Origin: an uncultured Bacilli bacterium
GTDB lineage: Bacteria; Bacillota_I; Bacilli_A; RF39; UBA660
NCBI GenBank assembly: GCA_934101425.1
Contig: CAKOQQ010000005.1
Span: 1-64,000, forward strand
Direction: 5' to 3'
DNA: 64,000 nt
Shown piece after piece: positions 1 through 7,123 of the stretch (position 1 is its first letter; the number at the start of each line of letters is the position of its first letter). Below the pieces are notes generated by a model. The model was given only the letters and a program-made list of their open reading frames with translations. It was not told the origin of the DNA and made no database searches. The position numbers were made by a program, and so were the translations under genes.

Positions 1-61
1 CTTCATATAAAAGTTTTCCATAAGTCGTTATTACCTCTATTTTATTTAAAATAACTATCAT
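1..61 (-). CDS. possible small ORF running off the left edge (partial)
   Basis: An ATG at 61 opens a minus-strand frame that reads MIVILNKIEVITTYGKLLYE and continues out of the window. The upstream sequence has only a weak GGA-type ribosome site. It is reported because its TYGKL stretch repeats, in frame, the TYGKL of the small gene at 104-202, and the DNA underneath is nearly identical (1-27 against 116-141). No family is recognised. It may be a real peptide, the start of a longer protein, or chance. Confidence 0.3.
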   Translation of the reverse strand, partial: MIVILNKIEVITTYGKLLYE

Positions 62-141
62 TTTCCAGTTATAAAATATAAAAAGGAATAAGACTAAAAG
101 ACTTTATTTATAAGACTTCATAGGAAGTTTTCCATAAGTCG
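1..141 (-). repeat. pair of short direct repeats (1-27 and 116-141)
   Basis: Bases 1-27 and 116-141 share cttcat, a short variable spot and then aagttttccataagtcg, differing by a few bases and one indel. Both copies read TYGKL on the minus strand. The left edge of the window hides whether more copies follow. This could be a duplicated peptide gene end or a small repeat family. Confidence 0.7.
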
Positions 142-202
142 GTTTATACCAATTTATATTTGCTTTATCATTATATCCAGCTAAATTATCAATTTTAGAC
201 AT
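104..202 (-). CDS. small peptide gene, 32 aa, unknown
   Basis: The frame from ATG 202 to TAA 104-106 encodes a 32-residue basic peptide starting MSKIDNLAGY and ending YGKLPMKSYK. It is supported by a strong ribosome site (AAGGAG, about 7 nt before the ATG) and by an extended -10 promoter element (TTATGATATAAT on the minus strand, 230-241) just upstream, the same element that precedes other genes here. There is no signal peptide, membrane segment or recognised domain. A secreted or signalling peptide, a regulatory leader, or the stub of a decayed gene are all possible. Confidence 0.5.
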   Translation of the reverse strand: MSKIDNLAGYNDKANINWYKPTYGKLPMKSYK

Positions 203-229
203 AATATCACTCCTTTAAAAACTATATAG

Positions 230-241
230 ATTATATCATAA
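230..241 (-). promoter_or_regulatory. extended -10 promoter element
   Basis: The minus strand reads TTATGATATAAT, a TGn-extended -10, about 28 nt before the ATG at 202. The same 12-mer is found at 616-627, 13825-13836 and 17121-17132. It partly abuts the terminator hairpin at 241-268. Confidence 0.6.
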
Positions 242-268
242 AAAAGATAGATTACATAATAATCTATC
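241..268 (-). terminator. intrinsic terminator after the zinc-ribbon gene
   Basis: A perfect 9-bp stem (GATAGATTA / TAATCTATC, loop CATAA) is followed on the minus strand by a T-run. It lies 13 nt after the stop of the gene at 281-589. Confidence 0.8.
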
Positions 269-280
269 AAATAAAATTTA

Positions 281-589
281 TTAGTCAAAAAACATACTAA
301 TAGCAACAGCAACAATAAATATTAATGCTATAGAAAAAATAACTATAAAAGTAATTCTTGCAAACTTAAACATTGGATCACGATTAACAAGATTATTAAG
401 CATTTTAACTTGATTTTCAAACCCTTCAACAGTTGCATCCATCATTCCTTTAGTACGCTTATATGCTTCATTATAACTATCTTCCACACTAAAGGTTGTT
501 TGGCAATATTTACAAGTTACGGTATCTACATTACCTTCTACTTTTAATGTGGCACCACAATTTTTACATTTTAATTCATTTAATTTCAT
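281..589 (-). CDS. zinc-ribbon, tail-anchored membrane protein
   Basis: The 102-aa product starts MKLNELKCKNCG. Residues about 8-28 hold a four-cysteine zinc ribbon (CKNCG then CKYC), followed by a polar helix and a single C-terminal membrane segment (about residues 76-99), so the zinc knuckle faces the cytoplasm. The start at 589 is preferred over an upstream start at 610 because AGAGG stands about 5 nt before it. An extended -10 element lies at 616-627. Zinc-ribbon/TM proteins of this size are common in Firmicutes and mostly uncharacterised; no specific role can be read from the sequence. Confidence 0.75.
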   Translation of the reverse strand: MKLNELKCKNCGATLKVEGNVDTVTCKYCQTTFSVEDSYNEAYKRTKGMMDATVEGFENQVKMLNNLVNRDPMFKFARITFIVIFSIALIFIVAVAISMFFD

Positions 590-615
590 AAAAACCTCTT
601 TCACTAACAAATAAA

Positions 616-627
616 ATTATATCATAA
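616..627 (-). promoter_or_regulatory. extended -10 promoter of the zinc-ribbon gene
   Basis: TTATGATATAAT on the minus strand, 26 nt before the ATG at 589, identical to the elements at 230-241, 13825-13836 and 17121-17132. No convincing -35 is seen. Confidence 0.6.
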
Positions 628-637
628 AAAATACATT

Positions 638-2125
638 TTAATTTTTTATTTTTCTTTTTAATTTGATTAAACCAAATAGTGAAATCATAAATAATAATAT
701 ATTCATATTTAAGTTATCGCCGGTTTGTGGATTTTTAATACTATATTTTACTTCAATATTGATATCTTTAGTACCAACAATTATATTTAATTTATTATTT
801 ACTACATCATTTGTTTTATTAATTCCGTTTATAAATATACTAGATAATTCATAATCTTGATTAGGTAGTAATGATATTTCTAATTCATCACCAGTTAATA
901 ATTCTTTTTTAGATAAAGTAACATCACCTAATCCCTCTAAAATATTTATATTAGCATCTACTTTTACATAAATATCTAATATTTCTTCTTTTTGAATATT
1001 GAAGTCTGCCATTGTTCTACCATCTGGTATTATATTTTCTTTATATTTTAATATCATTTTATCTACTGGTATACCTGTTTTTAGAGAAAATAAAGATTTA
1101 ATTCTATCAGAATCATCACCAGATTCAGTGCAAATAGGTGTAAGTATGCCACCTGCTCTTATATAATTATATCTACCATAAACATAAAGTGTGTTGTCTT
1201 TAGTTATATTTAAATCTAATAAAGAAGTATCATCACTTAATAATTTATTATCTAAAAATACATAAGTTGTATGTGCAAATTCTTTTTTTAGCATTTCTAC
1301 TGTATATGGATATTTTACACTTACCTTTTCTTTTCCTGAGTTGTCTTTCATATATTCAAAAGTATAATAAACTCCTTCTAAATCTTTTCCTGATACTAAT
1401 TTTCCATCAGTATATTTTAAAAATATTCTATGAGCACCACAAATACTTCCTTTAAATATATCACTTATTGTAACCCAATCATTACTAGTTAAATCAATAT
1501 CTCCTTTTATCTCTACTCTTTTTCCTTCAAAAGTGACATTTTCTTTATTTACTAAATACTCTAGTCCTACAACTTCTTCTTTAGTATCTATTGTAAATAC
1601 TTTCTTAGCTTCATCATACCAACTAATATCATAATTATTATCTTCCAACCAAGTTTTAGCATATGCATTATATGGAAGTAATAGCATAGCCATACAAGTA
1701 GTAGTAAAAAATAACTTATTAAAAAGATGTTTTTTCATATTAGGAATAGATAATACTTTTGCATTATTAAATTTATATGTTCCTTCATGAACTACTGACA
1801 TAGCATAAACAGAATCATTACTTTCAAATGGAAAAGATATTTTAACAAAATTATTATCTTCTATATATGGTATCTTTAAAATACAATAATCATCTTTACT
1901 GCATTTACCTCTTTTCTTTATATTACCATCATTATCAATATAAATTTTATTTTCATCTAACATTTCACTATTAAATAGTTTAACAGAATCATTAAAACTT
2001 TTAGTAAAAAATACATATTTATCTTTAGATACAATTTGTTTATCATTTAGTATTTCTTCAATATTTTCTTTTAAAGTATAATGATATAAATATTTTATAT
2101 TATATTTTCTTTTTTCAATTTTCAT
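638..2125 (-). CDS. NPQTG wall-anchored surface protein with an extra cytosolic-type N-terminal domain
   Basis: The 495-aa frame has two parts. Residues 1-129 look cytosolic and start with YLYHYTLKENIEEILNDKQI, reminiscent of small ADP-ribosyltransferase/phosphotransferase-like folds; this resemblance is weak. At residue 130 a typical secretion signal begins (MKKHLFNK, hydrophobic stretch, cleavage after AYA near 156), followed by an extracellular region with beta-rich repeats and a C-terminal wall-sorting signal: NPQTGDN at 465-471, a hydrophobic stretch and a KLKRKIKN tail. The start at 2125 has its own ribosome site (AAAGGA), while the internal ATG at 1738 has none. The 5' end overlaps the preceding gene by 11 nt. 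The class B sortase at 19932-20741 is the likely anchoring enzyme. The join looks like a gene fusion that buried a signal peptide. Confidence 0.8.
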   Translation of the reverse strand: MKIEKRKYNIKYLYHYTLKENIEEILNDKQIVSKDKYVFFTKSFNDSVKLFNSEMLDENKIYIDNDGNIKKRGKCSKDDYCILKIPYIEDNNFVKISFPFESNDSVYAMSVVHEGTYKFNNAKVLSIPNMKKHLFNKLFFTTTCMAMLLLPYNAYAKTWLEDNNYDISWYDEAKKVFTIDTKEEVVGLEYLVNKENVTFEGKRVEIKGDIDLTSNDWVTISDIFKGSICGAHRIFLKYTDGKLVSGKDLEGVYYTFEYMKDNSGKEKVSVKYPYTVEMLKKEFAHTTYVFLDNKLLSDDTSLLDLNITKDNTLYVYGRYNYIRAGGILTPICTESGDDSDRIKSLFSLKTGIPVDKMILKYKENIIPDGRTMADFNIQKEEILDIYVKVDANINILEGLGDVTLSKKELLTGDELEISLLPNQDYELSSIFINGINKTNDVVNNKLNIIVGTKDINIEVKYSIKNPQTGDNLNMNILLFMISLFGLIKLKRKIKN

Positions 2126-2459
2126 TTTTATTCCTTTCTAAATAATTTACTTTTTTACCAGTTTTTAATGCATATTCTATCTCACTTTTAGTACTTTCTC
2201 CTATATATCCATCTACATTTATAACAAATATTTCATCAGACATATCTATTTTTCTTTTGTGCATATCATCTAACATATCTTTTATTTCTTTTATTTCTTC
2301 TTTTGTATTACCTTCAAATATATTAGTATCTTTGTTACTAAACATACCAACTGATATTACAATATTACCTTTTAAAGTTAAATCTTTTTGAACTTCTAAA
2401 AAGACATCCTTAAATCTAGTTGAACCACATAATGTAATTACTTTGTAATTTTTCCCCAT
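2115..2459 (-). CDS. nucleoside 2-deoxyribosyltransferase-like protein
   Basis: This 114-aa protein begins MGKNYKVITLCGSTRF, a Rossmann-type start typical of the nucleoside 2-deoxyribosyltransferase/DUF4406 group, and ends with the conserved STKSEIEYALKTGKKV segment, where the Glu is in the position of the family's catalytic residue. Members cleave or transfer N-glycosidic bonds of nucleosides or NAD-like substrates. The gene overlaps the next gene (638-2125) by 11 nt, so the two are co-transcribed and probably translationally coupled. The substrate cannot be assigned. Confidence 0.7.
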   Translation of the reverse strand: MGKNYKVITLCGSTRFKDVFLEVQKDLTLKGNIVISVGMFSNKDTNIFEGNTKEEIKEIKDMLDDMHKRKIDMSDEIFVINVDGYIGESTKSEIEYALKTGKKVNYLERNKNEN

Positions 2460-2493
2460 ATTTAACTCCTATACTTATTTTATTATAACATAA

Positions 2494-2518
2494 AAAAATA
2501 GATTAAAAATCTATTTTT
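2494..2518 (-). terminator. intrinsic terminator after the XRE regulator
   Basis: Stem AAAAATAGAT / ATCTATTTTT with a 5-nt loop, T-rich on the minus strand, overlapping the stop of the gene at 2511-3086. Confidence 0.75.
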
Positions 2519-3086
2519 CTTTTGTTTCACACGTACCATTAAATATTCTAAAATAATCATTTATATGAGCGACTACTTTATTAGCATCTTCTAACTCTAA
2601 ATCTACATGATTTGCTATAAAAGCATCTCCGCCAGCATTTATAACTTGAAAATTTTTATTATATTCAACTTCATAAAAATAAGTCTCATTATCCAAAGAA
2701 CAAGTTATACTGTACTTACCAATAACATTATAATCTCTATTTTCAAATTTATTTTTATACATTATTATTGCTAAAATAAATATTAAAATGAAAAATATAA
2801 GTAATGATACTCCAATAAATTTTAATATCTTAATGGTAAGTGCGGCTAACTTTTCAGTATTATTAACTTTATTTATTAAAATATTATCCATATTGTTATC
2901 GGTAAGTTCATCTAAACTAATAGAAAATACTTCGGATATTTTCTTAGCTTGCATAATATCAGGTGTAGTATTATTAAGTTCCCATTTAGATATTGTTTGT
3001 CTTGTTACTCCTATTTTATCCGCTAATTCTTCTTGCGATAGGTTATTCTTTTTTCTTAAATTAGCAATTCTATTCCCTAAATCCAT
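2511..3086 (-). CDS. membrane-anchored XRE-family regulator
   Basis: The 191-aa product has an N-terminal Cro/C1-type helix-turn-helix (residues about 3-58, with LSQEELADKIGVTRQTIS), a linker, one membrane segment (about 90-110) and a roughly 80-residue external tail that includes a NAGGDAF motif. The start at 3086 is chosen because AAAGGAG lies 6 nt upstream. This layout (DNA-binding head inside, sensor tail outside) suggests a one-component regulator reading an extracellular or membrane cue. Its targets are unknown; the neighbouring surface-protein genes are candidates. Confidence 0.85.
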   Translation of the reverse strand: MDLGNRIANLRKKNNLSQEELADKIGVTRQTISKWELNNTTPDIMQAKKISEVFSISLDELTDNNMDNILINKVNNTEKLAALTIKILKFIGVSLLIFFILIFILAIIMYKNKFENRDYNVIGKYSITCSLDNETYFYEVEYNKNFQVINAGGDAFIANHVDLELEDANKVVAHINDYFRIFNGTCETKEK

Positions 3087-3172
3087 ATTTTCTCCTTTCA
3101 AATAAAAATATATACTTTTTTATTTGTAATTTCTACCAATTTTCTATGGAACATTCGCAACAATTATTAACA

Positions 3173-3877
3173 TTATCGCTTATTTCTTAACTTACTAATA
3201 TTTTTATTCATTAAGTGTCTACCTATATTTTTATAAAGCATTTCTTTTAATTTAGACATATTTTGGTCGTATTCTTTAAATAATTCATCAGGAGAATCAT
3301 AAATTCCTAAGTCTTTTACTATTCCATCACTTTGTATATACGTATTACATTCATTCCAAGTGGTATCTATATTTTGAAAATCGTTTGTAGCAATTCCATG
3401 CCCAATAAACTTACCAGTATAACCTTTAAATTTATTTTTTATGCTATTTAAATATTTATTATCAAGTATTACACCCTCTAATACATACCAATTATCATTA
3501 TAAAAAACTTCTACCCAACTATGAAATATTTTTCTTGGCGATAAAATATATACTAAATTAGTCATAGCTCCTTTTTGTAATTTTTTATCAATGTAAAAGC
3601 CATGGATTCTGCACTTTATATTACAACCTCTTAACAAACTCATAAGTAGTATAGCCTTAGTATTACACTGACCATATCCATCACTTAATACTTCACTTGA
3701 ACTAATACTATCACTACTATTATATCCAAATAATATTTCATCTTTTACATAATTATAAATACTTTTTATTTTATTATAATCATCTAATTCATTAAATTTT
3801 CTATCACTAATTAATTTTTGTATAGTATTACATTTATAATTCAATAGCTTTGTTTCTTCTAAATATTTTTCATTCAT
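3173..3877 (-). CDS. transglutaminase-like cysteine protease-fold protein
   Basis: The 234-aa protein carries the transglutaminase-core triad pattern: GYGQCNTKAILLMSLLRG (catalytic Cys), IFHSWVEVFYNDNWYVLEG (His and the following acidic position). It has no obvious signal peptide or membrane segment. Bacterial members are usually peptidases or amidases rather than true transglutaminases. It lies 5 nt after the DUF3137-like gene, so the two form one transcription unit. Its substrate is unknown. Confidence 0.8.
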   Translation of the reverse strand: MNEKYLEETKLLNYKCNTIQKLISDRKFNELDDYNKIKSIYNYVKDEILFGYNSSDSISSSEVLSDGYGQCNTKAILLMSLLRGCNIKCRIHGFYIDKKLQKGAMTNLVYILSPRKIFHSWVEVFYNDNWYVLEGVILDNKYLNSIKNKFKGYTGKFIGHGIATNDFQNIDTTWNECNTYIQSDGIVKDLGIYDSPDELFKEYDQNMSKLKEMLYKNIGRHLMNKNISKLRNKR

Positions 3878-3882
3878 AAATT

Positions 3883-4809
3883 CTATTTAAACAAATCGTT
3901 ATTAAGATCTAGATCATCTACAAAATTAGTAATAAGTTCTATATCTTTTGTAATTTCTTCACTTATTTTATTTTCATCTATTGGTTTAAGGACATTCCAT
4001 TCAAAAGAATCATCTCTATTATCAATAGCAATATGTAACTTATTATTTAAGAAACAAAACATAATTGGGGTTTTTAATTTATTATAAATATTTTTCATTT
4101 TTTCCATAAAAGTTGGGGTTAAGATATAGAAAGCTTCATGATCATTTTCTGCAAATATTGCAAACATTTTATTAAATTCTACATCTTCCATTTTAACATT
4201 ACTCATTTTTTTACCCCAAGAAAATCTATTGGCTTCAAATCTTTTAGTAACTACTTTAACATTTGATTTAAATTCTTTATTAAAATCAAATATCATATAT
4301 CTGCCTTCAAATATCGTTTTCCATACAGTTCTTGTATTACCATCAGAGTCTGTTTCTTCTTCTCTTTCTCTAATAAGTACATCAGATTGTTCAAATTTAA
4401 TATCTTTATATAAGCCACTTACATAGTCATTAGAACTAAAACTATCTGCAGTATCAAGTGTAGAATATGACTCTATATCATATTCACTTATTCCACCATT
4501 TGGTAAATATTTTAATTCTTTAAAATATTTACTTAACGAATTAAAAACAAATATTTTTTTAAATTCATTATTAAATTTAACTTTTTCTTTATTTGTAGCA
4601 CAAGATTTAATTGAAAAAAATATTATATCAAATATTATTGATATAATCATAAGAAAAATAATTATAGAAAAATAATCACTTTTCCAAATTATCATCATTA
4701 TTATTGATGGAATAATAAGGGCAAGATATGTAATACCACCTATTAAATTATATTTTTTCTCTTTTTCTATTATTTGATTTTGTAATTCTTTTAATTCTTC
4801 GATTGTCAT
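3883..4809 (-). CDS. DUF3137-like membrane protein
   Basis: The 308-aa product starts MTIEELKELQNQ, has two adjacent membrane segments (about residues 25-65) and a long cytoplasmic region resembling DUF3137, including SGLYKDIKFEQSDVLI and a C-terminal RFSWGKKMSNVKMEDVEFNK-like stretch. The start at 4809 is supported by TAGGAGA. DUF3137 proteins have no established function. It precedes the transglutaminase-like gene in the same unit. Confidence 0.7.
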   Translation of the reverse strand: MTIEELKELQNQIIEKEKKYNLIGGITYLALIIPSIIMMIIWKSDYFSIIIFLMIISIIFDIIFFSIKSCATNKEKVKFNNEFKKIFVFNSLSKYFKELKYLPNGGISEYDIESYSTLDTADSFSSNDYVSGLYKDIKFEQSDVLIREREEETDSDGNTRTVWKTIFEGRYMIFDFNKEFKSNVKVVTKRFEANRFSWGKKMSNVKMEDVEFNKMFAIFAENDHEAFYILTPTFMEKMKNIYNKLKTPIMFCFLNNKLHIAIDNRDDSFEWNVLKPIDENKISEEITKDIELITNFVDDLDLNNDLFK

Positions 4810-4867
4810 AAATTCTCCTACTAATATAATTAGTATACTATGTTTTAACATTATATACAATAATAAA

Positions 4868-4885
4868 ACCTAGTATTAACTAGGT
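4868..4885 (-). terminator. intrinsic terminator after the NPQTY wall-protein gene
   Basis: Stem ACCTAGT / ACTAGGT, loop ATTA, with TTTATT following on the minus strand, immediately after the stop at 4886. Confidence 0.7.
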
Positions 4886-6082
4886 CTATTTATTTAATAA
4901 TAATTTTTTTATTGACAATGATACTACTATAAGTGAAATAACACCTAATATAGTATATAAAATAATTCCATTATCATATGTTTGTGGGTTTATTATTTCA
5001 CTACTTAAAGTAAATGTAGTTACAGCTTCTTTTTGATTATCAAAAACTACTTTTAAAGAGTGAGAACCAGTAGATAATGATTTAATAAAATCATAGTTAA
5101 AAGTAATTATAGTACTACCGCTTTTACTTGTATAATTAGAACTATCTACTAACTTATCATCAATGTATACTTTACCAAATAAACTGTAATCAGCATTTAT
5201 AGTAAATGTTAAAAGTTTATTTTTACTAACTACATATTTTTGATTAGCACCTTTTATTACTGTATAATGTTCTCCAATATAATCAAATGTATAATCATAT
5301 TTTAATTTAGTATAGTAATCAGATCTAGTTTCATTTATTACATTGCTATATGAACTATCATATTGTAATTTAGAACCAGTATATTTAGTAAATAAACCAC
5401 TTAATTTTTCAGTTTCTTTGCCATTTACATTAATTGCGCTCATAACAGCTATGTTTTTATCTTTGTAACCAACTATTTTTATAATAGCTTCATCAATGTT
5501 TTCTGTTAATATTAGGCTTCCATTTTCATTTTTATAGTATAAAGTCTTTTCTAAATCTGCAAATAATTTTAAAGCTGATGTTAGTTCATCTTCTTTAGTA
5601 AAATCAATAACATATTCTTTGCTTAAATCTATTGTTTGAGTAGAAGATGTATCTGTGTATATATTTTCAACTCTAGTATTAATTGCTACTCCAACATGTA
5701 ATTTTAATTTAATGTTTATATTTCCACTATATTTATTTGTATCAAGGACAATAATTTCTTGATTATTCTTTAATCCATAATACCAATCATTTATAATTGC
5801 TAATACATATTCATTTAGTTTTTCTGTATAAATATATCCAATTATTTGAAGTTCGTATTTAGCTTCATCTAAATCAATTGTCATTCCATTACTAACAGTA
5901 ATAGCTTCATCATCTTTAAACACTAGAACTTTGCCTAAACCAGGGTAAGAAAATGCTTTATTATCTTCATCAACTGTAGCGCCATCAAAATTTAATTTAA
6001 CTTCATTTTTTGCATATACATTTGTAGTACTTATTAAAATACCAAAAATAAATGCTAATACTAAATATTTAATTTTTTTCAT
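4886..6082 (-). CDS. secreted wall-associated protein with NPQTY sorting-like tail
   Basis: The 398-aa protein has a clear signal peptide (MKKIKYLVLAFIFGI, cleavage near VYA/KN), a beta-rich extracellular body, and at residue 365 NPQTYDNGIILYTILGVI followed by a hydrophobic segment and a KKLLLNK tail. This is the layout of a sortase substrate, but the position after the cleaved Thr is Tyr rather than Gly or Asn. The ATG is 1 nt after the stop of the lipoprotein gene, so both come from the promoter at 7012-7040. The class B sortase encoded at 19932 is the likely partner; whether NPQTY is processed is uncertain. Confidence 0.8.
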   Translation of the reverse strand: MKKIKYLVLAFIFGILISTTNVYAKNEVKLNFDGATVDEDNKAFSYPGLGKVLVFKDDEAITVSNGMTIDLDEAKYELQIIGYIYTEKLNEYVLAIINDWYYGLKNNQEIIVLDTNKYSGNINIKLKLHVGVAINTRVENIYTDTSSTQTIDLSKEYVIDFTKEDELTSALKLFADLEKTLYYKNENGSLILTENIDEAIIKIVGYKDKNIAVMSAINVNGKETEKLSGLFTKYTGSKLQYDSSYSNVINETRSDYYTKLKYDYTFDYIGEHYTVIKGANQKYVVSKNKLLTFTINADYSLFGKVYIDDKLVDSSNYTSKSGSTIITFNYDFIKSLSTGSHSLKVVFDNQKEAVTTFTLSSEIINPQTYDNGIILYTILGVISLIVVSLSIKKLLLNK

Positions 6083-6083
6083 T

Positions 6084-6986
6084 TTATTCTTCCTCCCTTA
6101 CTTCATCCATACTATTAAATCCACTTAAAAAATTATCATATGTATATGGTCTTACTCGAGACTCCATTACATCATCTATAGGTATAATTGTAAAATCTCT
6201 AAGTACTACATATTTATAAGTAAATGTTAATACTTCAGAATAATATTTACTTAATGATTTAATTTTAACTAACATAGTAACAGTTTTATTTTGATTAGTA
6301 TCAAAATAACTCATAAGTTCATAAAAGTTTTTATCAGTTCTTACAATTCTATCATTATAAACTCTAATTACTTTTTCATTTTTATCTTTAATTTCAATTT
6401 CATCTAACACAGGATACTTTTCATTACCATAATTAAGTCTATATAACTTATTATCTTTATATATTACATATTCTGATACAAAATCATAATTCATTTTTTG
6501 ACCTAAAAATGTTTTAGAGTATTCCCATTTTAAACTATCACTAAGTTTATTATATATGGCATTTTCAAACATTGAATAGCTATCTACTACATTGTTATCA
6601 GTGTTTTCATCAACTAGTGTATATTTGGTATCATTATAATCAATAAAGCTGATATCAGATCCATACGAAGTATCAATTGTCATAACTTTAATACTACTTG
6701 GGATATCAAATACTTTCTTATATTCAAATACACCATTATCTAATTTTTTTGGATCAAATATATATATTGAATTATTAGTTATAAAAGTATAATTACCAAA
6801 TGATGAATCACTATTAAGAATATCACCATTAGTTAACTTAATATATGGTGATGACTCTAAATTTTTTCTTTTTAGTATACTTTCTACTAAAGTCTTTGGT
6901 TCTGATTCTTCTTTTTTATCTTTGCACCCTGTTAATAAAAATATGCATAAGATAGAAAAAAATCCATAAAATATTTTCTTTTTCAT
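6084..6986 (-). CDS. lipoprotein, unknown function
   Basis: The 300-aa product starts MKKKIFYGFFSILCIFLLTGCKDKKEE: a type II signal peptide with lipobox LLTGC, so it should be lipid-anchored outside the membrane. The mature part shows no recognised domain. It is the first gene of a two-gene unit with the NPQTY wall protein. It has a good promoter (7012-7040) and an AAGGAG ribosome site. It diverges from the double-HTH gene at 7124. Confidence 0.8.
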   Translation of the reverse strand: MKKKIFYGFFSILCIFLLTGCKDKKEESEPKTLVESILKRKNLESSPYIKLTNGDILNSDSSFGNYTFITNNSIYIFDPKKLDNGVFEYKKVFDIPSSIKVMTIDTSYGSDISFIDYNDTKYTLVDENTDNNVVDSYSMFENAIYNKLSDSLKWEYSKTFLGQKMNYDFVSEYVIYKDNKLYRLNYGNEKYPVLDEIEIKDKNEKVIRVYNDRIVRTDKNFYELMSYFDTNQNKTVTMLVKIKSLSKYYSEVLTFTYKYVVLRDFTIIPIDDVMESRVRPYTYDNFLSGFNSMDEVREEE

Positions 6987-7011
6987 ACATTCTCCTTTTT
7001 AACTATATTAT

Positions 7012-7040
7012 AGTATAATTTATTTTTATAAATAAAACAA
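7012..7040 (-). promoter_or_regulatory. promoter of the lipoprotein/wall-protein unit
   Basis: On the minus strand TTGTTT (7035-7040), a 17-nt spacer and TATACT (7012-7017), followed by AAGGAG and the ATG at 6986. Confidence 0.65.
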
Positions 7041-7080
7041 CTTTTTTTCCAATAAAATCATTGCTTTAAATGGAAAGTTT

Positions 7081-7108
7081 TTGCATTATTTTTGTTTTAT
7101 AGTATAAT
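7081..7108 (+). promoter_or_regulatory. promoter of the double-HTH gene
   Basis: TTGCAT (7081-7086), 16-nt spacer, TATAAT (7103-7108). The expected transcription start is only about 9 nt before the ATG at 7124, leaving just enough room for the GGTGAT ribosome site. Confidence 0.75.
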
Positions 7109-7123
7109 AGCTTTGGTGATATT

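Noticed and set aside
638..1738. Surface protein starting at the internal ATG 1738
   Set aside because: That ATG has no ribosome site; the frame is open and uninterrupted from 2125, which has AAAGGA and overlaps the upstream gene.
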